A stretch of 16,164 nucleotides of DNA from Candidatus Krumholzibacteriia bacterium (GTDB taxonomy: Bacteria > Krumholzibacteriota > Krumholzibacteriia > LZORAL124-64-63). Both the position numbers and the translations under genes were made by a program. How positions within the stretch are numbered: the first letter of the stretch is position 1; each line of letters begins with the position of its first letter. Below the pieces are notes generated by a model, which made no database searches, had not been told where the DNA came from, and saw only the letters and a program-made list of their open reading frames with translations. Shown one piece after another: positions 7,051-13,978 of the stretch. The stretch covers positions 1 through 16,164 of the forward strand of contig JAUUYW010000032.1 in the NCBI GenBank assembly GCA_030590265.1. Reading direction: 5' to 3'.

Positions 7051-8646
7051 ATGCCGGCTCGAGCTCAAACCATGCTACAGATCCTTTTTATCCTGATGGT
7101 CTTTTTCGCCCTTAATCCACCCCTGCAAGCAGCTCCCATGAATGAACAGCAAGTTGAAGTTGCTGTGGAAACTTGGCTGCGCGAAGTCATCACCGAAAGT
7201 CGTGACAATGCCCGGGTTGTCCGGATGGAGCCTTTCGTGGTTGACGGCCAAACAGTGGCCTACATTGCCCATCTGGCGGGTGAGGGTTACTGCCTTTGTG
7301 GAGCGGATGACATCCTTCTGCCGGTCAGTCTTTATGCCCCACGAGGAAGCTTCGATCCGGAAAATCCAAACCTGCAAAGTCTCCTTGAGGAGATGTCGAG
7401 CCGACTGAATTATGTGCAGGAGAGCCAAGCAGCAGGGGCTCCCTGGCTCTCCGATTTTCGGGCTTTGTTATCCGAACGAGAACGCACTTGGCAGGATCTT
7501 TCCGCAGGCCAGGTTCCGTCCCGGATCGTCGCCAACAAGAACCGGGATTTCCCTGTCCTGATGAAGCTGCCGGTGACCAGTGTCTGGCATCAGCATTCCC
7601 CTTACAATTTCGACTGTCCCACCCTGCCCGATGCACCAGCCTGTTTGGTGGGCTGTGTGGCCACCGCCATGAGTCAAATCATGTACTATTGGCAGTGGCC
7701 TCCGACGGGTACGTCGTCCTTCACTGCGGTTTACAATTATTCATTTTCTACAACCTGGCTCTCCGAACCCTTGACTTTTGACCCGGGAATCACCGGCGAC
7801 TTTTGGGCAACACGTTTGGCTTGGACCGCTGCTGATGGAGGGCAATTGCTGATGTCAGGGTTTTGGGAGGAATCCATTCATGACGATGCCAGGCAATTGT
7901 CGCCTTCCTCTACTTTTAGGGCAGCAGTTACTGCTTTGTACAATCGCCTTGATCCGGGAGTGGAGAATCATTACGCCAATTTTGGGGCCACATCCTACGA
8001 CTTCGGCCAAATGCAGGACGAGCATTTCGACCCAGTGGGCGGAGATGATAGCGAAGTGGCCAAACTCTGTTATCACGCAGGGATTTCGGTGGACATGACC
8101 TGGGGTCTTGATGGTTCCGGTGCCGACACCGGCATAGCCGGAAACGCTCTGGAGTCCTTCTTCCGGTATGATCCCGACAATATTTACGAAGACTTGAATC
8201 GTGACAAAGTGGTGGATGAGATCCGATGGTTCCGTCCTGTCCAACTTCGCGGGACTGGCTCTGAGGGTGGTCATTCCTGGGTGGTTGCCTGGTATGACCT
8301 TGCTGACGAAATCAATCCGTCATTCTGGATGAATCTGGGTTGGGGTCCGGATGACATCGATTGGTACACACCCGACCAGCTTCCCCACGATCTTCTTTAC
8401 GATCACCGGCATATTACGGGGATCGCTCCACTGGGCGTGGTGAATTTCGTGGGACCTGAAGGATCTGCTTCGGGAGATGGTTCGCCCGACAATCCTTTCG
8501 ACAGTCTTGACGACGCCCTTTCCGAAAATCCCGACGTAGAAACAATTGTCTTCAAGGCCGACACGGATTACGGGTGGCCTGGGGGTGGAGTCATCAACCA
8601 AACGGTGACCATCAAGGGTATTGGTGTGACGATTTCAGGTCAGTGA
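7051..8646 (+). CDS. Secreted C10 family (streptopain-type) cysteine protease
   Basis: The product has 531 residues. Residues 1-28 are a signal peptide (MLQILFILMVFFALNPPLQA preceded by MPARAQT). Residues 30-150 form a pro-region like the Spi inhibitor domain (VAYIAHLAGEGYCLCGADDI, then ILLPVSLYAPRGSF). The catalytic domain follows: VWHQHSPYNFDCP, the nucleophile Cys202 in VGCVATAMSQIMYYWQWP, His408 in GGHSWVVAWYD, and FWMNLGWGPDD, the counterpart of the family's INWGWGG motif. All expected active-site features are present. The last 66 residues (466-531, starting FVGPEGSASGDGSPDNPF) are not part of C10 and match the tails of two other proteins in this window. It lies 62 nt after the anti-sigma-like gene and may be regulated with it. 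C10 enzymes are made as zymogens and act outside the cell; the target here is unknown. Confidence 0.93.
   Translation: MPARAQTMLQILFILMVFFALNPPLQAAPMNEQQVEVAVETWLREVITESRDNARVVRMEPFVVDGQTVAYIAHLAGEGYCLCGADDILLPVSLYAPRGSFDPENPNLQSLLEEMSSRLNYVQESQAAGAPWLSDFRALLSERERTWQDLSAGQVPSRIVANKNRDFPVLMKLPVTSVWHQHSPYNFDCPTLPDAPACLVGCVATAMSQIMYYWQWPPTGTSSFTAVYNYSFSTTWLSEPLTFDPGITGDFWATRLAWTAADGGQLLMSGFWEESIHDDARQLSPSSTFRAAVTALYNRLDPGVENHYANFGATSYDFGQMQDEHFDPVGGDDSEVAKLCYHAGISVDMTWGLDGSGADTGIAGNALESFFRYDPDNIYEDLNRDKVVDEIRWFRPVQLRGTGSEGGHSWVVAWYDLADEINPSFWMNLGWGPDDIDWYTPDQLPHDLLYDHRHITGIAPLGVVNFVGPEGSASGDGSPDNPFDSLDDALSENPDVETIVFKADTDYGWPGGGVINQTVTIKGIGVTISGQ
8446..8643 (+). other. Shared C-terminal module, copy 1 (C10 protease)
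   Basis: These are the last 66 residues of the C10 protease: FV, then GDGSPDNPFDSLDDAL, IVFKAD, VTIKGIGVTISGQ and stop. The pattern FV-x(n)-DGS-x-PF-x(S/T)(L/I)-x-(D/E)A followed by alternating hydrophobic strands is that of the first turn of a right-handed beta-helix (DUF1565-like). Copies 2 and 3 end the proteins at 13778-13975 and 15217-15417. Confidence 0.65.
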
Positions 8647-8654
8647 TGAATTTT

Positions 8655-8678
8655 GGGCGGGAGTGCAACTCCCGGCCC
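8655..8678. other. Stable intergenic hairpin without a T-tract
   Basis: GGGAGT (8659-8664) and ACTCCC (8668-8673) pair around a 3-nt loop. Flanking GGGC (8655-8658) and GGCCC (8674-8678) extend the stem to about 10 bp with one bulge. It starts 9 nt after the C10 gene's stop. No run of T follows on either strand, so it is not a classical terminator; partial termination or protection of an mRNA end is more likely. Confidence 0.55.
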
Positions 8679-8701
8679 GGTTAAATGGTGTTGAATGGGT
8701 A

Positions 8702-8714
8702 GCCGATTATCGGC
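8702..8714. repeat. 13-bp perfect dyad upstream of the mini sorted protein
   Basis: GCCGAT (8702-8707) and ATCGGC (8709-8714) flank a single T. Outer GGT and ACC add three more pairs with one bulged A. It lies 27 nt before the GTG start at 8742, just upstream of the ribosome site. It could be a protein-binding site or a second RNA stem after the one at 8655-8678. Confidence 0.4.
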
Positions 8715-8741
8715 ACCAATAAATTGAAAAGGAGAACAAGC

Positions 8742-9278
8742 GTGAAACTTCAAAAAATTCCCAAACTGCTCCTGTTCGGCCTGTTGGCGTTGTTGCTGTT
8801 GTCGGCAGTGTCGGTCCTTGGCACCCAAGTGAAGAAGGTGACTCCCAGTAACGGTTCGGGATCATCAAGCAGCGTATCCTACCAGGCGAAATTAACGGTT
8901 GGTCAGGCAGCCATTGGGCGATCCCAGTCGGTTAGCTACATCATGAAGACCGGGCTATGGGATATAATGGGTTCAACTTACCTGGTGGCAGTGGATGACA
9001 GCGGTTTTCCCGGTCTCCGCAATCAGCTCTTCAAAAACTATCCCAATCCTTTCAATCCCAGCACCCGCATCAGCTTCAGCCTTGAGGAGGCAGCCGAGGT
9101 GCGCCTTGAACTCTACGACCTGAAGGGACGGAAAGTGGATACGTTGCTCCAGGAGGTTCGATCAGCAGGTTCTCATTCAATAACCTACCAACCACAAAAT
9201 CTGGCCAGTGGGGTTTATTTCGTTTTGATGCGGGCTGATTCATTCCGCGCCACTCAACGGATCATGTTGGTCAAATAA
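8742..9278 (+). CDS. Small secreted protein with type IX-like (FlgD-like/Por) C-terminal sorting domain
   Basis: I start at GTG 8742 because AAGGAG (8728-8733) lies 8 nt before it. An in-frame TTG at 8724 would add six residues but places this ribosome site inside the gene. The product is 178 residues. Residues 1-27 are a signal peptide (KLLLFGLLALLLLSAVSV). Residues 40-76 have the pattern SVSYQAKLTVGQAAIGRSQS then GLWDIM, a short GQxxIG...GxW segment common in FCB secreted proteins. Residues 96-178 are a FlgD-like/type IX sorting domain: LFKNYPNPFNPSTRISFSL, VRLELYDLKGRKVDTL, LASGVYFVLM and a final RIMLVK. The domain directs export across the outer membrane and surface attachment in Bacteroidota. 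Here it makes up nearly half the protein, so there is little other cargo; a structural or adaptor role is possible. Confidence 0.88.
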   Translation: MKLQKIPKLLLFGLLALLLLSAVSVLGTQVKKVTPSNGSGSSSSVSYQAKLTVGQAAIGRSQSVSYIMKTGLWDIMGSTYLVAVDDSGFPGLRNQLFKNYPNPFNPSTRISFSLEEAAEVRLELYDLKGRKVDTLLQEVRSAGSHSITYQPQNLASGVYFVLMRADSFRATQRIMLVK

Positions 9279-9323
9279 ATTGAGAAATAAATGGCATGGT
9301 TTTCCAATAACCGGAGGATAATG

Positions 9324-11393
9324 ATGATGAAACGGACACTGATATTAACGTTGGTCGTTGTGGCGTTGGCCTTTCCCGCCCTGGCACTGGTTCCAGAAAC
9401 CATGAATGTTCAAGGTGTATTGAGCAGTGATACCGGCGTCGTGCTTCCCGATGGAGAATACGAGATCTTTTTCCAGTTTTGGGATGCGCCTGTCGAGGGC
9501 AGCGACTCCTGGGGTGAAACACAAATGGTCCATCAGGTGGGTGGTGTGTTTAGTGCTATCCTCGGTGCACACGGGGAAGGAATACCAGCTCAGGAATTTA
9601 CCGAGAGGGTCTGGTTGAGCATCACTGTTGAAGGGGAAATGGAAATGGAACCCCGGATTGAACTCACCACATCGCCCTTCGCCTTTCGTGCCGCCAGTGT
9701 TGACCCCAGCGCGGCTGTGCGTTCTCTCAATGGTATGACTGACAGTGTTAATCTGGTTGGTGGTACCAACGTGACCATAACCCCTTCCGGATCCAATCTG
9801 ACAATTAGCGCCGTATCCGGCGCCGGAGGAGAAGATACCGATTGGGATATTTCCGGTGAAGATATTGCTCACTCTCTTGGTACTGTCTATGTGGGAATGA
9901 ACCTTCCTGGAGCCAAAGCAGATGTTGTTCCACCAAGGCGTGATGGTGATGAAGGCCTAAGGGATCCAAGTTCAGCCAAAATGGTGGTCATTGGGATCAA
10001 TGAAGGAATGACCAGCTTTTTAATTGATGATGACGACAATGCCGATGGCAGGAGTGCCATTTTCGCTCGCCGTTACCGTTCGGTAGCCAACCATGGGACG
10101 GGTTATGCGGATAATCAAACCAATACGGCCATCACAGGCTACAACGACTGGGGTGACAACTACACTTTTGGTGTGGCCGGCTATACCTGGTTTGATTTCA
10201 GCTACACCGGTGGCGTATTGGGGTCCAACAATACAGGTGATTATTGGGGCTCCCTCGCTTACCGGGACGGCAATGGTTTTTATTGGGGAATGTACACCCC
10301 CAATAGTCTGCATGTGGGTCAACTGACACGAACTTTTGCCTTTCAAATGCTTGAAGGGGCCAGCTCCGGTTATATCTTGACCAGTGATACCAGTGGCAAT
10401 GCCTCTTGGCAACCTCCTTCGGCAACGCAGTCCGATGGCGACTGGACCATCAGCGGTGATGATCTTTTTCATGACGGTAGTGGCACAGTGGCTATTGGCA
10501 CCAACAACCCGATTCCTGTTCTGGACCATCCCTATGCGACAACTTTTCAGGTCAGTGCCTATTCTCTTCCTGCCTTGTGCTTGGACCACACTGCTGGTGG
10601 GTTTGATCGTTGGGCCCTATATAACTCAGGAAACAGACTTCAAATTGGCTACACGGAATCGGCTACCTCAACTCCTTCGGTCAGCATGCAAATCAACGAG
10701 TACAGCACCTTTATCATGGACCAAAACGGTCAAAAGAGAATCGCTTTGCAGGGCTTTGATAATATGGAAACCGGTGGGATCATCAAGTTGTATGGACCAA
10801 ATACCAATGATTACCCAACCCTCGTCCTGGACGGACACACAGGAACTGCAAATAGTGGTGGCGCAATCACGGCGCGCAACGGCAGTGGTAATATTCAGGT
10901 TACGATTACCGGCAACCATGACAATTCCAATGTAGGGCGAGTCATTACTCCTGTCCTGGAAATCACCGGCGGTTCCGATCTTTCCGAGAAATTCGACATC
11001 GGCAATACCAGTCTGCTGCCCGAACCCGGAATGGTTGTAAGCATTGATCCCGACCATCCGGGACAGTTGACTCTCTGTGAAAATTCCTATGATCGACGGG
11101 TAGCCGGGGTTATCAGCGGTGCCGGTGGAGTCAATACGGGCATGCTGATGGGCCAATCCGGCAGCGATGCTGATGGAGAACATCCTGTGGCGTTGGTTGG
11201 TCGGGTCTATGTGTGGGCCGACGCGAGCAATGGTCCCATCGAACCCGGTGATCTGCTCACTTCCAGCGATCGTCCAGGACATGCCATGAAGGTGGAGGAT
11301 CACGGCCGGGCCATGGGCGCGATCCTCGGCAAAGCCATGACCGGATTGAGTGAAGGCCAAGGGCTGATTCTTACACTGGTGTCATTGCAGTAA
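9324..11393 (+). CDS. Secreted fibre-like protein with GTVxIG repeats and conserved C-terminal domain
   Basis: Three consecutive ATGs lie at 9321, 9324 and 9327 after GGAGG (9313-9317); spacing favours 9324 or 9327. From 9324 the product has 689 residues. It opens with a signal peptide (MKRTLILTLVVVALAFPALA). The next 110 residues (ETMNVQGVLSSDTG, GEYEIFFQFWDA, LTTSPFAFRA) match an N-terminal domain often found in long secreted proteins of FCB bacteria. Two related repeats follow: DTDWDISGEDIAHSLGTVYV near 9835 and DGDWTISGDDLFHDGSGTVA near 10434, each ending in IG/VG...P, as in tail-fibre-like shafts. The last 140 residues (DLSEKF, PGMVV, VAGVISGAGG, GPIEPGDLLTSS, ILGKAM) form a compact domain I have seen in many secreted proteins but cannot name. 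No catalytic motif is visible. It is probably an extracellular fibre or surface structure; adhesion is a guess. Confidence 0.8.
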   Translation: MMKRTLILTLVVVALAFPALALVPETMNVQGVLSSDTGVVLPDGEYEIFFQFWDAPVEGSDSWGETQMVHQVGGVFSAILGAHGEGIPAQEFTERVWLSITVEGEMEMEPRIELTTSPFAFRAASVDPSAAVRSLNGMTDSVNLVGGTNVTITPSGSNLTISAVSGAGGEDTDWDISGEDIAHSLGTVYVGMNLPGAKADVVPPRRDGDEGLRDPSSAKMVVIGINEGMTSFLIDDDDNADGRSAIFARRYRSVANHGTGYADNQTNTAITGYNDWGDNYTFGVAGYTWFDFSYTGGVLGSNNTGDYWGSLAYRDGNGFYWGMYTPNSLHVGQLTRTFAFQMLEGASSGYILTSDTSGNASWQPPSATQSDGDWTISGDDLFHDGSGTVAIGTNNPIPVLDHPYATTFQVSAYSLPALCLDHTAGGFDRWALYNSGNRLQIGYTESATSTPSVSMQINEYSTFIMDQNGQKRIALQGFDNMETGGIIKLYGPNTNDYPTLVLDGHTGTANSGGAITARNGSGNIQVTITGNHDNSNVGRVITPVLEITGGSDLSEKFDIGNTSLLPEPGMVVSIDPDHPGQLTLCENSYDRRVAGVISGAGGVNTGMLMGQSGSDADGEHPVALVGRVYVWADASNGPIEPGDLLTSSDRPGHAMKVEDHGRAMGAILGKAMTGLSEGQGLILTLVSLQ

Positions 11394-11416
11394 TTCTAAA
11401 GCCGGAAAGTTGATTC

Positions 11417-13978
11417 ATGAAAAACTGGCATAAAATACTGATTCCGGTGTTGGCCCTGGTTCTTGTGGGTGTGGGGCTCAGTGGGTTGAATGATACAAGG
11501 GACTCTTCGGAGGGGGGCGATCAGGTGGCCGGCTTGCAGCGTCACAAAAGTGTCGTTCAAGCCAAAATCGATCGCAAGCAGGCCAAGATTGACGGCACCT
11601 ATAAAGCGCCCCAAAACCCCGATGGATTCGCCGATTTCCGCCACATGGTGCGGCCCCATCCCCAAGGCACCAACATCACCCAGTTGATGCTCGAAGCCAA
11701 GGATCAAACCAAATCCATGCGCTCCATTGAGCCTCAAAAGGATGCGGGTTTGTGGGATTGGAGTTGGCTGGGCCCTGGTAATATCGGCGGTCGAATCAGA
11801 GCCATCCTCCTGCATCCTGATGACGAAGACATCATGTGGATAGGGTCGGCAAGTGGTGGCATATGGAAAACTGTCAATGGAGGAAACCACTGGTTCCCCC
11901 TGTGGGATTTTATGTCCTCCATATCCATCACTGCTTTGGAAATGGACCCCAATAACACGGATATCATGTACGCAGCCACGGGTGAAGGATTCACCGAGAT
12001 GCCCCCCGGTGCGGGTATCTTCAAGAGTTATGACGGAGGCGAGACCTGGACTCAACTGGCCGATAGTGTCGACCCTGAAGAATACAAATGGATTAACGAC
12101 CTGGTCATTCATCCTACCAATGGGGAAATCTTGTTGGCGGCTACCAAAAACGATATTGGCAGTGGCTGGATCATTCGCAGCGATGATGGAGGCGATAGCT
12201 GGACTCCGGTTCTGAACAATAATTTATATTTCACGGATCTGGCCATTGATCCTGATGATCCAACCGTGGTTTTGGCCAGTTGTCTGAATACCGTATATCG
12301 GTCCGATGCCACCGGGATAGCAAATTCCTGGGTCGAAATTGGTACTGGTTTACCTGGCGGACTACCAGATATTACCGGGAGAACTACATTCTCCTTTGGG
12401 GTGGGAAACGACATGGTTTACGCCTCTTTGGATGTGCCTATTGGCGAGGGAGAAGCACAGGGAGAAATCTGGCGTTCCAGCGACAACGGTCTGACTTGGG
12501 AGTGGAGAAATTCACCACTGCACCTGGCAACTGCCGGCCATTACTTCAATGCTATCTGGCTTGAGCCCGGCAGCACGGAACGGATCATTTTCGGAGGGAT
12601 CAATCTTTTTAAAAGTTTGAATGGCGGTACAAATTTGACGGTCATTTCGAGATGGCAAAATTATAACAATAATGGAGGTTCGGCCCACGGAGACCAGCAT
12701 GTCATCGTTCCGCACATCAACTACGGAAATGGCAACACAACTGTCTTTGTAGGCAACGATGGGGGAATTCAGAGGCACCCCTTCCCGCTTGAATGGGACT
12801 ACACTTCCGGCTGGGTCAATTTGGCCAACAATTTGGGTATCACCCAATTTTACCACGCGGACGCGAATTTGGACGGAAGCGTAATTCTGGGCGGGACCCA
12901 GGATAATGATGATCTACGCTTTACGCGTTCTGACGGACCCCAGGCCTGGTATCAGGCCTCCACTGGAGATGGCACCTACAACGCCATTAACCCCGAGGCT
13001 GATCACATCATGTACACTGCTTATGTTCACCTGGATATGTCCCGCAGTTTCGATGGAGGAGATTCCTATTACGCTATCATCGATGGTCTCTGGGATGCAA
13101 ATAATGCTGATAGGTCCCTTTTCATAGCACCCTTTGCCTTGGATAAAGTTTGGCCCTCATATCTTGTGGCAGGCGGTCGATCCATCTGGCGCACCAGCAA
13201 TTCGGGTGGCTACTGGCATGAGGTTCTCGAACCGCTCAATGGTGACCCTCTGTGCAGTGCCGTGGAAATTAGCCCAGCGGTTGGGGCGGTGGTCACGTGG
13301 GTGGGCTACACTGATGGCAGCATCAGGAAAACAGAAAACTTTACTGACTGGACAACAGTCACGGGCACTTCTCCTGGGATTGGGTCCTTCCGGTACATAA
13401 CTGACATTGAAATCAGTCCCCATGACTCCCAAACCATCATCATTGTCTATGGAGGCTATTCGGAAAACCGGATTTGGATTACCAGGAACAATGGTCAGAC
13501 CTGGAATCCCCTGCCTGGTCACGGGGATGGAGTGTTGCCTATCATCCATACCAACTGTGTAACTTTCCATCCAAACAATCCGGACTGGATTTACTTGGGC
13601 ACGGATATTGGTATTTTTGCATCCGAAGACATGGGACAAAATTGGTCAGTGACTCAACGTCATAATCTGAGTGAAGGGCCGGCTTATGTGGAAGTAACGG
13701 ATTTGTTTTGGCATTCCGGAGACACTCTTGTTGGGGCAACCTATGGTCGGGGAATCTATGAGTGCCGTCCCCTGGAATTTGTTTTCATCGATATCGCCAA
13801 CAATGGCGATGAGGATGGATCATGGAGTGATCCCTACAATACTTTTGATGAAGGGTACAATGCATCCGGCAATGGGTCCAATCTGATCATGACCGGTGGT
13901 GACTACAACCAGGGAAACAGGGTTCTGGTCAAACGTCTTGAGATTTCCGGTCAAGAAGGGACGGTGATCATCAGATGA
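11417..13978 (+). CDS. Secreted Asp-box (BNR/VPS10-type) beta-propeller protein
   Basis: The product has 853 residues. The start at 11417 has a modest GGAAAG 8 nt upstream. Residues 1-23 are a hydrophobic export signal (ILIPVLALVLVGVGL). Residues 118-130 (WSWLGPGNIGGRI) mark the start of a propeller family common in FCB bacteria. Asp-box motifs (S/TxDxGxxW or close variants) are seen at about residues 152-159, 204-211 (SYDGGETW), 255-262 (SDDGGDSW), 355-361 (SDNGLTW), 544-551 (SFDGGDSY), 689-696 (TRNNGQTW) and 736-743 (SEDMGQNW). These lie in blade turns; spacing suggests a large or double propeller of the sortilin/VPS10 type. Sialidase catalytic residues are not evident, so a glycoside hydrolase label would be unsafe. 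The last 66 residues are the shared C-terminal module rather than a type IX domain. It overlaps the next gene by 4 nt, which suggests coupled synthesis with the metzincin. Confidence 0.87.
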   Translation: MKNWHKILIPVLALVLVGVGLSGLNDTRDSSEGGDQVAGLQRHKSVVQAKIDRKQAKIDGTYKAPQNPDGFADFRHMVRPHPQGTNITQLMLEAKDQTKSMRSIEPQKDAGLWDWSWLGPGNIGGRIRAILLHPDDEDIMWIGSASGGIWKTVNGGNHWFPLWDFMSSISITALEMDPNNTDIMYAATGEGFTEMPPGAGIFKSYDGGETWTQLADSVDPEEYKWINDLVIHPTNGEILLAATKNDIGSGWIIRSDDGGDSWTPVLNNNLYFTDLAIDPDDPTVVLASCLNTVYRSDATGIANSWVEIGTGLPGGLPDITGRTTFSFGVGNDMVYASLDVPIGEGEAQGEIWRSSDNGLTWEWRNSPLHLATAGHYFNAIWLEPGSTERIIFGGINLFKSLNGGTNLTVISRWQNYNNNGGSAHGDQHVIVPHINYGNGNTTVFVGNDGGIQRHPFPLEWDYTSGWVNLANNLGITQFYHADANLDGSVILGGTQDNDDLRFTRSDGPQAWYQASTGDGTYNAINPEADHIMYTAYVHLDMSRSFDGGDSYYAIIDGLWDANNADRSLFIAPFALDKVWPSYLVAGGRSIWRTSNSGGYWHEVLEPLNGDPLCSAVEISPAVGAVVTWVGYTDGSIRKTENFTDWTTVTGTSPGIGSFRYITDIEISPHDSQTIIIVYGGYSENRIWITRNNGQTWNPLPGHGDGVLPIIHTNCVTFHPNNPDWIYLGTDIGIFASEDMGQNWSVTQRHNLSEGPAYVEVTDLFWHSGDTLVGATYGRGIYECRPLEFVFIDIANNGDEDGSWSDPYNTFDEGYNASGNGSNLIMTGGDYNQGNRVLVKRLEISGQEGTVIIR
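13778..13975 (+). other. Shared C-terminal module, copy 2 (Asp-box protein)
   Basis: These are the last 66 residues of the Asp-box protein: FVFIDIANNGDEDGSWSDPY, NTFDEGYNASGNG, NLIMTGGDYNQG, then LEISGQEGTVIIR and stop. Length, the FV start, DGS, the P(F/Y)xTxxE core and the closing I-x-G-x-x-G-x-V-x-I pattern match the tails of the C10 protease and the metzincin. Confidence 0.65.

Noticed and set aside
8655..8678. Rho-independent terminator after the C10 gene
   Set aside because: The stem is good, but the following bases are GGTTAAATGG with no T run, so only a hairpin is claimed.
8724..8741. Earlier TTG start for the small sorted protein
   Set aside because: The AAGGAG at 8728-8733 would lie inside the coding part; the GTG at 8742 has correct spacing to it.
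11417..13978. Sialidase or other glycoside hydrolase
   Set aside because: Asp-boxes are structural motifs and the arginine triad and other catalytic residues of sialidases are not evident.
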